This document shows positions 51,387 to 60,033 of a stretch of DNA of 64,000 nucleotides, one piece after another. The translations under genes and the position numbers were made by a program. Positions within the stretch are counted from its first letter, which is position 1. Each line of letters opens with the position of its first letter. The stretch lies in assembly GCF_036014015.1 (NCBI RefSeq), contig NZ_CP107905.1:8246001-8310000 (forward strand), given 5' to 3'. The notes beneath the pieces were generated by a model. It did no database searches, was not told the DNA's origin, and worked only from the letters and a program-made list of their open reading frames with translations. Origin of the DNA: Streptomyces sp. NBC_00457. Lineage in GTDB: Bacteria; Actinomycetota; Actinomycetes; Streptomycetales; Streptomycetaceae.

Positions 51387-52890
51387 CCCATACCCCCGGC
51401 GCCCGCCCCCAGTCGACCGGACCGCCCGCGAAGGACACCGGTGGCAGCACGTACCGCACCCGTCCGAGCGCACTGTCGGTCTCGGCCAGCCACCCGTCCG
51501 GCCCCGCGTACAGGTCGTTCCCTGCGTCTGCGCCGCGCCCTGCGTCTGCGCCGCGCCCCGCGTACAGGTCGTTCCCTGCGTCTGCGCCGCGCCCTGCGTC
51601 TGCGCCGCGCCCCGCGCCCGCGCCGCGCCCCGCGTACACGTCGTCCCCCGCGTCAGCCCCACCGACCCCGTGCATCAGCCACGCCGCCGTCCGCGCCAGT
51701 GTCAGCCGTACGAACCTGCTGCCGCCGTCGTACGACTGCTCGGTGAGCGCGCGCAGTACCCCCGCTGCCAGCAGGTAGCCCGTGCCGTGGTCCAGCGCCT
51801 GCGCGGGGAGTGCGCCGGGACGCTCCGGTGAGCCCTCGGCGGTGGCGATGCCGGTCGCGACCTGCACCAGGCTGTCGAATCCACGACGCTCCCGCCACGG
51901 CCCGTACGCACCCCACGCCGAAAGCTGCGCCAGGACCACCCCGGGCCGCCGCTCGGCCAGCGCCTCCGGCGACAGTCCGAACCGGTCCAGGGCGCCCGGC
52001 CGGTACCCCGTGACGACCACGTCCGCCGTCGCGAGCAGCTCCTCGAAGGCGCGCCGGTCGGCTCTCAGGTCCAGCCGCGTCGACCGTTTCCCGAAGCCCG
52101 TGTCGGCGTGCTGGTCGGGCAGTTCGGGCAGCTGAGGCCTGTCCACGCGCAGCACGTCGGCGCCCAGCAGGGCGAGGGTGCGGGTGGCGACGGGCCCCGC
52201 GATCACCCGGGTCAGGTCCAGCACCCGCAGTCCGGCGGCGGGCAGCAGGGGGTCGCCGTCGACCGGCGCGAGCACGCGCGCGTGCGTGGCATCCAGCCGC
52301 CCGTGCTCGACCAGCGAACGCGCGGCGACCGCGACGCCCTGCGGATGTCCGGCCCATTCCTCGGGCGTACGCAGCGCGACCGCCAGGCCGCCGGCGGCGT
52401 ACACCGACTCCTCGACATCCAGGGCGGAGCGCTCCGCGAGCACCGACTCGACGACGGACACGCGGTCGTCGGACAGCCCCAGCGCGGTGAGCAACCGCGC
52501 CCGGTGATGCTGATAGTTCGCATGCGTCCGCACCCACCCGTCCGCCGTACGCCAGAACCGCGACAACGGAGCAAAGGTGACCGGCGCCCGCCCGGAGATG
52601 AGCAGATGGCGCTCACTGACGAACGCCGTCGCCACGGCCCCGTCGTCGACCCGCACCCGGGGCACTTCGCGCAGCCCGCCCCGCCGCGCCCCCAGCTCGG
52701 CGGCGGCCAGCGCACACGCGCCCACGCACGCCCGCGCCAACTCCCGTACCGGAAGCCGTGCTTCGAGCGCCCCCTTGCGGGCGGTCACCGAGACCCGCGG
52801 GACCAGGGCGGGATCGCCGCCCAGCGCGGACCAGACGTACTCGGTGTCCTCGATGTTCTTGATGTCCTCGATGTTCTCGTTGTCGGTCAT
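51361..52890 (-). CDS. CoA-transferase family III (CaiB/BaiF-like) protein with internal peptide repeats
   Basis: 509 residues from ATG 52890. LRVLDLTRVIAGPVATRTLALLGADVLRVDRP is the CaiB core, here placed centrally, near residue 224. A divergent N-terminal CaiB-like half precedes it. The aspartate expected to form the acyl intermediate is probably in the DLRADRRAFEELL-adjacent region but is not assigned. Repeats disturb the gene at both ends: NIEDIKNIED near residue 5, and NDLYAGRGADAGRGADAG twice near residue 440. The last codons blend into the downstream minisatellite. Substrate unknown. Confidence 0.82.
   Translation of the reverse strand: MTDNENIEDIKNIEDTEYVWSALGGDPALVPRVSVTARKGALEARLPVRELARACVGACALAAAELGARRGGLREVPRVRVDDGAVATAFVSERHLLISGRAPVTFAPLSRFWRTADGWVRTHANYQHHRARLLTALGLSDDRVSVVESVLAERSALDVEESVYAAGGLAVALRTPEEWAGHPQGVAVAARSLVEHGRLDATHARVLAPVDGDPLLPAAGLRVLDLTRVIAGPVATRTLALLGADVLRVDRPQLPELPDQHADTGFGKRSTRLDLRADRRAFEELLATADVVVTGYRPGALDRFGLSPEALAERRPGVVLAQLSAWGAYGPWRERRGFDSLVQVATGIATAEGSPERPGALPAQALDHGTGYLLAAGVLRALTEQSYDGGSRFVRLTLARTAAWLMHGVGGADAGDDVYAGRGAGAGRGADAGRGADAGNDLYAGRGADAGRGADAGNDLYAGPDGWLAETDSALGRVRYVLPPVSFAGGPVDWGRAPGVWGSDAARWA
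51502..51650. repeat. 54-bp intragenic tandem repeat in the CaiB-like gene
   Basis: The block starting CCCCGCGTACAGGTCGTTCC at 51502 repeats at 51556 (54 bp on) and, diverged, at 51628. It encodes NDLYAGRGADAGRGADAG units. The period is a multiple of three, preserving the frame. Confidence 0.85.
52846..52881. repeat. 18-bp tandem repeat at the 5' end of the CaiB-like gene
   Basis: Two 18-bp units (52846-52863 and 52864-52881, consensus GTCCTCGATGTTCTTGAT) differing at about three positions and encoding NIED(I/T) repeats. Confidence 0.75.
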
Positions 52891-52931
52891 GCGCAGCACT
52901 ATGCGGCGTTGACCCGATCAACACGACAGCA

Positions 52932-52961
52932 GGGGCCGGACGGAAGAACCCGCCCGGCCCC
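52932..52961 (-). terminator. Hairpin terminator after the second subtilisin gene
   Basis: GGGGCCGG (52932-52939) and CCGGCCCC (52954-52961), 8-bp GC stem with 14-nt loop, 30 bp beyond the minus-strand stop at 52991. Confidence 0.6.
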
Positions 52962-52969
52962 CACAGGCC

Positions 52970-52993
52970 GTACTACCCGTACTACCCGTACTA
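52970..52993. repeat. 9-bp tandem array at the subtilisin stop codon
   Basis: GTACTACCC repeated at 52970 and 52979, with a third partial unit at 52988. On the coding strand each unit contains TAG in the gene's frame, giving three in-frame stops. Confidence 0.8.
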
Positions 52994-54508
52994 CTTCGTC
53001 ACCGCGTCCAGCGCGTCCGCGGTGCCCCAGCCGTAGAAGCCGTTGCGGTTCTTCGTGCCCTCGCACACCGCGTCGACCTTGCCGTCACCGTCGATGTCGT
53101 ACGGGTCCGTGCACGGCGTGGCGTCGGCCTCGGCGTACAGCAGGGCCTTCACCAGAGCCGGAGGAGCGTACGGATACGTCGACTTGATGAGGGCGGCGAC
53201 ACCCGCGACATGCGGCGACGCCATCGACGTACCGGCCATGTAGCCCCACTTGCCGCCGGGCAGCGTGCCCAGGATCAGGCCGCTGGTGGCGGGCGGGGCC
53301 GGGGTCTGGAAGCGGGTCGAGTCGCCACCGGGGGCGGCGACGTCGATGACGCCCAGACCGTGGTTGGAGAAGGACGACTTGATGCCCTTCGCGCCGGTCG
53401 ACGCGACCGTCACGACACCCGGGAGCTGGGTGGGGATGTCGAGGCACTCGGACGGGTCGACGACCCGCTCGGTGGGCGTGGCGTCGTTCGGGGAGACCGG
53501 GTCGGTGATCTCGTCGGCGGCGAGGTCGTAGTTCTCGTTGCCGGCCGCCGCGACGTTGACCGCGCCCTTGCGCTCCGCGTATTGCGAGGCCCGGGAGACG
53601 GCGTCCACGAGCGCCTTCTGGTCCGGGTCGTCCTTGCAGTTGAAGTACCAGGGGTCGGTGTAATAGCTGTTGTTGGTCACGTCGACGCCGTGTGTGGCCG
53701 CCCACATGAAGCCGCAGACCACGGCCTCCGTGTAGAAGTAGCCGGCGGTGGTGGACACCTTGATGCCGGACACCTTCACGCCGGGCGCCACGCCCGTCAT
53801 GCCGACGCCGTTCTTGGCGGCCGCGATCTCACCGGCGACATGCGTGCCGTGCGGGCTCTCCGTCGCGCCCGGCCGCCACGCCCCGTCGGTCGTGTCGGGC
53901 TTGCCCGTCACGCAGTTGACGGACGCCTCGCGGTCGAAGTTCGGCGCGATGTCGGGGTGCGTGTCGTCGACACCGGTGTCGATGACGGCGACGGTCACCT
54001 TGGAGCTGCCCAGCGTCTTCTCGTGCGCCTTGTCCGCCTTGATGGCGGGCAGGTCCCACTGCAGCGGCTCGAGCGGATCCTGCCCGTCCGCGGCCTCGGC
54101 GGCGCCGGCCTCCGCCGCGCTCAGCACCTTCGGCGTGCCGACGTCGTTCGTCGACTGCGCGGGCAGCGGCGCGTTACGGGTGTTGCCGGCCGAGTCCACC
54201 CCACGCACCGTGCGCAGGATCTTGGCGAAGTCGGGGTTCGCCGAGTGGACGACGATCACCCCGATCTTGTCGTACGACGTCACGATCGTGCCGCCGGCCT
54301 CGGCTATCGCCTTCTTCACCTGTCCGGGAACCCCGTGCCCGGGGCGGACGTTGACGACATAGCTGAGCGAGGTCGCGTCGGCCTCGGCCGTGACGGGCGC
54401 GTCGGCCGCGGACGCGGTGACGTTCGGCAGAAAGGCGAGTGCCGTCGCCATGGCCATCCCGACCGGGATCGCCATCGCTCTGCGGTAGCGCGAGTGAGGC
54501 GCTGTCAT
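52991..54508 (-). CDS. Secreted S8 subtilisin-like serine protease (copy 2)
   Basis: A preproprotein of 505 residues. A signal peptide (RYRRAMAIPVGMAMATALAFLPNVTASA) and an I9-type inhibitor-like prodomain (YVVNVRPGHGVPGQVKKAIAEAGG) precede the catalytic domain. Catalytic Asp is in AVIDTGVDDTHPDIAPN, His in HGTHVAGEIAA and Ser in GTSMASPHVAGVAAL. Near the end, a Cys-flanked calcium-loop-like DPYDIDGDGKVDAVC is seen in both copies. It lies directly downstream of a paralogue with about the same architecture and probably arose by tandem duplication. Confidence 0.95.
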   Translation of the reverse strand: MTAPHSRYRRAMAIPVGMAMATALAFLPNVTASAADAPVTAEADATSLSYVVNVRPGHGVPGQVKKAIAEAGGTIVTSYDKIGVIVVHSANPDFAKILRTVRGVDSAGNTRNAPLPAQSTNDVGTPKVLSAAEAGAAEAADGQDPLEPLQWDLPAIKADKAHEKTLGSSKVTVAVIDTGVDDTHPDIAPNFDREASVNCVTGKPDTTDGAWRPGATESPHGTHVAGEIAAAKNGVGMTGVAPGVKVSGIKVSTTAGYFYTEAVVCGFMWAATHGVDVTNNSYYTDPWYFNCKDDPDQKALVDAVSRASQYAERKGAVNVAAAGNENYDLAADEITDPVSPNDATPTERVVDPSECLDIPTQLPGVVTVASTGAKGIKSSFSNHGLGVIDVAAPGGDSTRFQTPAPPATSGLILGTLPGGKWGYMAGTSMASPHVAGVAALIKSTYPYAPPALVKALLYAEADATPCTDPYDIDGDGKVDAVCEGTKNRNGFYGWGTADALDAVTK

Positions 54509-54557
54509 GGTCTCTCCAGTTCGTTCGTGGTACGGGCGGACCGTGCGGGAAGTCCGG

Positions 54558-54586
54558 GTGGCGCGGCCCGCCTCGGGCCGCGCCAC
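54558..54586 (-). terminator. Hairpin terminator after the first subtilisin gene
   Basis: GTGGCGCGGCCC (54558-54569) and GGGCCGCGCCAC (54575-54586), a perfect 12-bp stem with a 5-nt loop, 10 bp beyond the minus-strand stop at 54596. It separates expression of the two paralogous proteases. Confidence 0.75.
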
Positions 54587-54595
54587 TCGCTGGAA

Positions 54596-56125
54596 CTACT
54601 TGACCGCGTCCAGGGCGTCGACGATGCCGAAACCGTAGAAGCCGTTGACCCGCTTCGGTCCCTCGCACACCGCGTCCTGCGTGCCGTTCCCGTCCTGGTC
54701 GTACGAGTCGGGGCAACCGGGGTTGTCGGCCTGCGCCTTGAGCAGCGCCCGCAGCTGCGCCGGAGACGCCTTCGGGTGCGTCGACTTCAGCAGCGCGGCG
54801 ACACCCGCGGCATGCGGCGAGGCCATCGAGGTGCCCTGCAGGAAGCCGTACGCGTTGTTCGGCATCGTGGACAGGATGCGGCCGTTCTTCGACGGCGTGT
54901 CCGGGATCTGGTACCGCCCGTCGCCGCCCGGTGCCGCCACATCGACGACTCCCTTGCCGTACGTGGAGAAGTACGACTTGAGGTTGTTCACGCCGACCGA
55001 GCTGACCGTGACGACGCCCGGCAGCATCGTCGGCACGTCGAAGCACTCGTGCGGGTCGATGGTGCGCTCGACCGGGGTGGAGTCGTCGGGGCTGGAGTCG
55101 TCGACGAGGGAGTCCGCGGCCAGGTCGTGGTTGGAGTTGCCCGCCGCGGCGACGTTCAGGGTGCCCTTGCCCTGCGCGTACAGCTGGGCCCGGTTGACCG
55201 CGTCGACGATCGCCTTCTGGTCGGGGTCGTCCAGGCAGTTGTACAGCCACGGGTCGACGTAATAGCTGTTGTTCGTGATCTCCACGCCGTGGTCGGCGGC
55301 GAACACGAACGCGCACACGACGCTCTCCGGGTAGAAGAGGCCGTTGGCGGGGTCGGTCACCTGGATGCCGGCGACCTTGACGCCCGGCGCGACACCGGCG
55401 ACACCGATGCCGTTGCGGGCCGCGGCTATCTCACCGGCCACATGCGTGCCGTGGTAGTCCTGCGCGGTGTACGGCCGCCAGGAGCCCTCGCTGGTGTCCG
55501 CCTTGCCGCCCACACAACTCGCCGACTGCGAGCGGGAGAAGTTCGGGGCTATGTCGGGGTGGGTGTCGTCGACGCCGGTGTCGATGACGGCGACGGTGAC
55601 CTTCCTGCTGCCCGGGTTGATCTGCGCGGCCTTGTCGGCGCCGATCGCCCGCAGGTCCCACTGGTCGGCTTCGAGAGGCTCGCTCGCGCCCGTGGCGGCG
55701 GAGGCCTTGGCGACCTTCGCGGCCTGCTCCTTCGTCAGGAGCTGCGCGGCGCCCTCGTCCGTGGTGCCGGCGGCGGTCAGCGGCGCGGTGCGCGTGGCGC
55801 CCGCCGACTGCACCCCGCGCACGGCGCGGATCTGCGCGCCGAAGTCCGGGTTCGCCGAGTGCACGACGATCACGCCGATCTTCGCGTACGTCTCGACGAC
55901 GGTGCCGCCCTTGGCGACGATCGCCTTCTGCACGGCCGCGATGGTGCGACGGTCCGTCTTCGTGTTGACGACATACGCCAATACGGGTGCGTCCGCGGCC
56001 TGCGCGGCCGACTCCGCCTGCGGTGCGGCCGAGGCGGCCGCCGGCAGGAAGCCGAGCGAGGCGGTCAGTGACAGAACGACGGGCACGGCGAGAGCGAGCC
56101 GACGTCTGGAACGCAGATGAGGCAT
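54596..56125 (-). CDS. Secreted S8 subtilisin-like serine protease (copy 1)
   Basis: 509 residues: signal peptide (RSRRRLALAVPVVLSLTASLGFLPAAASA), inhibitor-like propeptide (YVVNTKTDRRTIAAVQKAIVAKGG), and catalytic domain. The triad is Asp in AVIDTGVDDTHPD, His in YHGTHVAGEIAAARNG and Ser in QGTSMASPHAAGVAAL. The tail has CPDSYDQDGNGTQDAVC, a Cys-bracketed Asp-rich loop. The protease is probably exported and autoprocessed. A dedicated terminator follows. Its divergent neighbour is the DUF485/symporter operon. Confidence 0.95.
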   Translation of the reverse strand: MPHLRSRRRLALAVPVVLSLTASLGFLPAAASAAPQAESAAQAADAPVLAYVVNTKTDRRTIAAVQKAIVAKGGTVVETYAKIGVIVVHSANPDFGAQIRAVRGVQSAGATRTAPLTAAGTTDEGAAQLLTKEQAAKVAKASAATGASEPLEADQWDLRAIGADKAAQINPGSRKVTVAVIDTGVDDTHPDIAPNFSRSQSASCVGGKADTSEGSWRPYTAQDYHGTHVAGEIAAARNGIGVAGVAPGVKVAGIQVTDPANGLFYPESVVCAFVFAADHGVEITNNSYYVDPWLYNCLDDPDQKAIVDAVNRAQLYAQGKGTLNVAAAGNSNHDLAADSLVDDSSPDDSTPVERTIDPHECFDVPTMLPGVVTVSSVGVNNLKSYFSTYGKGVVDVAAPGGDGRYQIPDTPSKNGRILSTMPNNAYGFLQGTSMASPHAAGVAALLKSTHPKASPAQLRALLKAQADNPGCPDSYDQDGNGTQDAVCEGPKRVNGFYGFGIVDALDAVK

Positions 56126-56373
56126 GGGATCTCCACATCATCCGGAAACGAAACCGGCCCGAGACACAGATGATGCCCGGGCAGGTACATGACGGGTGGG
56201 ACAGGGCGAAACTATCCCCCGATTGCGCTGGCCAGCAATGACTTCCCCGATGTTGGTTCGGAAAGAAGTACCGAGGGTTGAACCGGTCCTCGCGTGGCGC
56301 CGTGACCTTGGGCAGGAGACCCGAGCACGATCGAGGCTCTCTGACAACAGCACCCGCAACGCGAGGAGACTCC

Positions 56374-56730
56374 GTGGCTACCGACGCACCGCCCCCCTCG
56401 AAAGAAGAACACCAACTCCCTTCCACAGAGGAGTTCGTCGAGGTGCAGGAGAGCGCGGAGTTCGGTGAACTGCGCCGCTCCTACCGCTCCTTCGCCTTTC
56501 CGCTGACCGTCGGCTTCATCGTCTGGTACCTGCTGTACGTCCTGCTGTCCAACTACGCGGGCGACTTCATGGGCACCAAGGTGGTCGGCAACATCAACAT
56601 CGCCTTCGTCTTCGGCCTCGCCCAGTTCGTCACCACGTTCCTCATCGCCTGGTGGTACTCGCGGCACGCCGCCGCGAAGCTCGACCCCAAGGCAGAAGCG
56701 ATCAAGTCCCGGATGGAGGGCGGCGCATGA
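56374..56730 (+). CDS. DUF485 membrane protein (symporter partner)
   Basis: 118 residues from GTG 56374 with a GAGGAGA site 4 bp upstream. A charged N-terminal 45 residues precede two transmembrane helices (SFAFPLTVGFIVWYLLYVLLSNYAG and VVGNINIAFVFGLAQFVTTFLIAWWYSRHA). DUF485 (YjcH-like) proteins are encoded next to ActP-type acetate/pyruvate symporters. The stop overlaps the symporter start (ATGA). Confidence 0.9.
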   Translation: MATDAPPPSKEEHQLPSTEEFVEVQESAEFGELRRSYRSFAFPLTVGFIVWYLLYVLLSNYAGDFMGTKVVGNINIAFVFGLAQFVTTFLIAWWYSRHAAAKLDPKAEAIKSRMEGGA

Positions 56731-58346
56731 GCCCCGCGATGACGCTTGCGGCCAACGAGGCCAGCGAGCACCGACCACTGATCATCACCCTGTTCGCGCT
56801 CTTCGTGGTCGCGACCTTGTTCATCACCGTCTGGGCGGGCCGCCAGACCAAGGACGCCGCCGACTTCTACGCGGGCGGCCGTTCGTTCAGCGCCTTCCAG
56901 AACGGCCTCGCGGTCTCCGGCGACTACATGTCGGCCGCGTCCTTCCTCGGCATCGCGGGCGCCATCGCCCTCTTCGGCTACGACGGCTTCCTGTACTCCA
57001 TCGGGTTCCTGGTCGCCTGGCTGGTGGCCCTGCTCCTGGTGGCCGAGCCGCTCAGGAACTCCGGCCGCTACACGATGGGCGACGTCCTCGCGTACCGCAT
57101 GCGCCAGCGCCCCGTGCGCACGGCCGCCGGCACCTCCACGATCGTCGTCTCGATCTTCTACCTGCTGGCCCAGATGGCGGGCGCGGGCGTCCTGGTCTCC
57201 CTGCTGCTCGGCATCACCTCCGACGCGGGCAAGATCCTGATCGTCGCCCTCGTCGGCGTCCTGATGATCGTGTACGTCTCCATCGGCGGCATGAAGGGCA
57301 CCACCTGGGTCCAGATGGTCAAGGCCGTGCTGCTCATCAGCGGCACCATCCTGATCACCTTCCTGGTGCTGCTGAAGTTCAACTTCAACATCTCCGACCT
57401 GCTCGGCACGGCTGCCGAGAACAGCGGCAAGGGCGCCGCCTTCCTGGAGCCCGGCCTCCAGTACGGCGCGACGGGCACCACCAAGCTCGACTTCATCTCC
57501 CTGGGCATCGCCCTCGTGCTCGGCACCGCCGGCCTGCCGCACATCCTGATCCGCTTCTACACGGTGCCCAACTCCCAGGCCGCCCGTAAGTCCGTGAACT
57601 GGGCGATCGGCATCATCGGCGGCTTCTACCTGATGACCATCGCGCTCGGCTTCGGAGCGGCGGCGCTGATCTCGCAGGAAGAGATCATCGCGTCCAACAA
57701 GTCCGGCAACACGGCCGCGCCTCTGCTCGCCCTGCACCTGGGCGGCGTCGACTCCGCGTGGGGCGCGATCCTGCTCGCCACGATCTCGGCGGTGGCCTTC
57801 GCGACGATCCTCGCCGTGGTCGCCGGCCTCACCCTGGCCTCGTCGTCCTCCTTCGCGCACGACATCTACGCCAACGTCATCCGCAAGGGGAAGGCCACCG
57901 AGAAGGAGGAGGTCAAGGCCGCCCGTCTGGCGACCATCGGCATCGGCGCCGTCTCCATCCTCCTGGGCTCCCTCGCCCGCGACCTGAACGTGGCCGGCCT
58001 CGTCGCCCTCGCCTTCGCGGTCGCCGCCTCCGCCAACCTGCCGACGATCCTCTACAGCCTGTTCTGGAAGCGGTTCACCACCCAGGGCGCCCTGTGGTCG
58101 ATCTACGGTGGTCTGACCGTGGCCGTCGGCCTGGTGCTGTTCTCGCCCGTCGTCTCAGGCGACCCCACGGCGATGTTCCCCGACGTCGACTTCTCCTGGT
58201 TCCCGCTGAAGAACCCGGGCATCATCTCGATCCCGTTCGGTTTCCTGATGGGCATCGTCGGCACCTACCTGTCCAAGGAGGAGCCGGACACCGGCAAGTA
58301 CGCCGAGCTGGAGGTCCGCTCCCTCACGGGCACCGGCGCGCACTGA
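56727..58346 (+). CDS. Sodium:solute symporter, acetate permease (ActP/MctC) type
   Basis: A 539-residue permease of the SSS family with about 13 helices. FYAGGRSFSAFQNGLAVSGDYMSAASFLGIAGAIALFGYDGF near residue 45 and GTAGLPHILIRFYTVPNSQAARKSVNWA mid-protein are the ActP hallmarks. Monocarboxylates such as acetate, propionate or pyruvate are the likely solutes. It forms an operon with the DUF485 gene and ends just ahead of a strong terminator. Confidence 0.93.
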   Translation: MSPAMTLAANEASEHRPLIITLFALFVVATLFITVWAGRQTKDAADFYAGGRSFSAFQNGLAVSGDYMSAASFLGIAGAIALFGYDGFLYSIGFLVAWLVALLLVAEPLRNSGRYTMGDVLAYRMRQRPVRTAAGTSTIVVSIFYLLAQMAGAGVLVSLLLGITSDAGKILIVALVGVLMIVYVSIGGMKGTTWVQMVKAVLLISGTILITFLVLLKFNFNISDLLGTAAENSGKGAAFLEPGLQYGATGTTKLDFISLGIALVLGTAGLPHILIRFYTVPNSQAARKSVNWAIGIIGGFYLMTIALGFGAAALISQEEIIASNKSGNTAAPLLALHLGGVDSAWGAILLATISAVAFATILAVVAGLTLASSSSFAHDIYANVIRKGKATEKEEVKAARLATIGIGAVSILLGSLARDLNVAGLVALAFAVAASANLPTILYSLFWKRFTTQGALWSIYGGLTVAVGLVLFSPVVSGDPTAMFPDVDFSWFPLKNPGIISIPFGFLMGIVGTYLSKEEPDTGKYAELEVRSLTGTGAH

Positions 58347-58359
58347 GCCCACCCCGCCC

Positions 58360-58395
58360 CGCGGCCGCGTCGTAGATCCCTACGACGCGGCCGCG
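58360..58395 (+). terminator. Strong hairpin terminator after the symporter gene
   Basis: A perfect 16-bp stem, 58360-58375 with 58380-58395 (CGCGGCCGCGTCGTAG and its complement), loop ATCC, 14 bp beyond the stop. Confidence 0.85.
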
Positions 58396-58494
58396 TCGTG
58401 CCTGGTAGTAAAAGCCCCCTGCTTGTTGTCAGCGGCGTCGCGTAGGCTCGCAGGTGTCGGAAATGATGGATCCGCTGCGAGGGAGGGGGCCCAC

Positions 58495-59484
58495 GTGCTC
58501 ATCGACACCTACGGCCGAGTGGCCACCGACCTGAGGGTCTCGCTCACGGACCGCTGCAATCTGCGCTGCACCTACTGCATGCCCGAGGAAGGCCTGCAGT
58601 GGCTGGCCAAGCCCGACCTGCTCACCGACGACGAGATCGTCCGCCTGATCGACATAGCCGTCACCTCCCTGGGCATCACGGAGGTCCGCTTCACCGGCGG
58701 CGAGCCGCTGCTCCGCCCCGGCCTGGTCGGCATCGTCGAGCGCGTCGCGGCCCTGGAGCCGCGCCCCCAGATGTCCCTGACCACGAACGGCATCGGCCTC
58801 AAGCGCACCGCGAGCGCCCTGAAGGCGGCGGGCCTGGACCGGGTCAACGTCTCGCTGGACACCCTGCGCCCGGACGTCTTCAAGACCCTCACCCGCCGGG
58901 ACCGCCACAAGGACGTCATCGAGGGCCTGCACGCCGCCCGCGAGGCGGGTCTGACCCCGGTCAAGGTCAACTCGGTCCTGATGCCGGGCCTGAACGACGA
59001 CGAGGCCCCCGACCTCCTGGCCTGGGCCGTCGAGCACGACTACGAGCTGCGGTTCATCGAGCAGATGCCGCTGGACGCCCAGCACGGCTGGAAGCGCGAC
59101 GGCATGATCACGGCAGGCGACATCCTGACCTCGCTGCGCACGCGCTTCGAGCTGACCGAGGAGGGCTCGGAGAAGCGCGGCTCGGCCCCCGCGGAACGCT
59201 GGCTGGTGGACGGCGGCCCGCACGTGGTCGGCGTCATCGCCTCGGTCACCCGCCCGTTCTGCGCGGCCTGCGACCGCACCCGCCTCACCGCCGACGGCCA
59301 GGTACGCACCTGCCTGTTCGCCCGCGAGGAGACCGACCTCCGCGCCGCCCTGCGCTCCGACGCCCCCGACGAGGAAATCGCCCGCATCTGGCGCTTGGCC
59401 ATGTGGGGCAAGAAGGCAGGGGCCGGCCTGGACGACCCGACGTTCGTGCAGCCGGACAGGCCGATGTCGGCGATCGGGGGCTAG
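58495..59484 (+). CDS. moaA: GTP 3',8-cyclase (molybdenum cofactor biosynthesis)
   Basis: A radical-SAM enzyme of 329 residues from GTG 58495, preceded by GGGAGGGGG. It catalyses the first step of molybdopterin synthesis from GTP. The SAM cluster Cys motif is in TDRCNLRCTYCMPEEG, with RFTGGEPLLRPG next. The second cluster is in RPFCAACDRTRLTADGQVRTCLF. It ends in Gly-Gly (AIGG), the double-Gly C-terminus required by MoaA. No other moa gene is within the window. Confidence 0.97.
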   Translation: MLIDTYGRVATDLRVSLTDRCNLRCTYCMPEEGLQWLAKPDLLTDDEIVRLIDIAVTSLGITEVRFTGGEPLLRPGLVGIVERVAALEPRPQMSLTTNGIGLKRTASALKAAGLDRVNVSLDTLRPDVFKTLTRRDRHKDVIEGLHAAREAGLTPVKVNSVLMPGLNDDEAPDLLAWAVEHDYELRFIEQMPLDAQHGWKRDGMITAGDILTSLRTRFELTEEGSEKRGSAPAERWLVDGGPHVVGVIASVTRPFCAACDRTRLTADGQVRTCLFAREETDLRAALRSDAPDEEIARIWRLAMWGKKAGAGLDDPTFVQPDRPMSAIGG

Positions 59485-59505
59485 GCGGGGCCAACACGGT
59501 TCTGG

Positions 59506-59567
59506 AGCGCCCCATAGGGGCGCGGGGAACTGCGCGACCAGCCACGACGGACCCGCAGACGAAGCAC
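59506..59567. repeat. Dispersed hairpin repeat between convergent moaA and Cys-protein genes
   Basis: GCGCCCC-ATA-GGGGCGC, then GGGGAACTGCGCGACCAGCC and ACGACGGACCCGCAG, 22 bp past the moaA stop and 20 bp before the opposing stop. Same core as the copies at 35927, 42924 and 60958. Confidence 0.85.
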
Positions 59568-59586
59568 CTGACGTCCAGCTAAGCGC

Positions 59587-59826
59587 TTAGGCCTGGTCGG
59601 GGGACTCCCATTCCTCGAGCAGGACCACGTCCTTCAAAAAGCCCCGGACCCCGAGGAACTGCGAGAGATGCTCCCGGTGCTCCTCGCACGCCAGCCAGGT
59701 CTTGCGCCGCTCCGGCGTGTGCAGCTTCGGATTGTTCCAGGCGAGCACCCACACGGCGGCGGCACGGCAGCCCTTGGCGGAGCAGATGGGAGAGGCCGGA
59801 TCGTTGCCGGGGACGTTCAGAATCAC
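59587..59826 (-). CDS. Small conserved Cys-containing protein of unknown function
   Basis: 79 residues from GTG 59826. Three Cys with nearby His (ICSAKGCRAAAVWVLAWNNPKLHTPERRKTWLACEEHREHL) suggest a C-x4-C ... C-x2-H metal site. It continues SQFLGVRGFLKDVVLLEEWE. I do not recognise the family. It is isolated between a convergent moaA and a DUF3099 gene transcribed the same way, with a hairpin just upstream. Confidence 0.75.
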   Translation of the reverse strand: MILNVPGNDPASPICSAKGCRAAAVWVLAWNNPKLHTPERRKTWLACEEHREHLSQFLGVRGFLKDVVLLEEWESPDQA

Positions 59827-59851
59827 GTCCCGACCCTAACCCCACGAAAGG

Positions 59852-59889
59852 CGACGCCGAGCAGCCACGGGGGGAGCTGCCCGGCGTCG
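59852..59889 (-). terminator. Hairpin between DUF3099 and Cys-protein genes
   Basis: CGACGCCG (59852-59859) pairs with CGGCGTCG (59882-59889); inner GCAGC/GCTGC extends the stem after one mismatch. It probably ends transcription from the DUF3099 gene, although 145 bp beyond its stop. Confidence 0.5.
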
Positions 59890-60033
59890 GTCTGTCGCTC
59901 CGACGGGGGATGCGGAGCGCTTAGAAAGTATGTCACGGGTCAGTACCCGCTCGGCACCGGAACAACATGATTGATCTGAGCTTTTCCTGAGCTTGGCACG
60001 GAGCCGACCTCCGGCCGGCGAGCCTCCGCAAGC

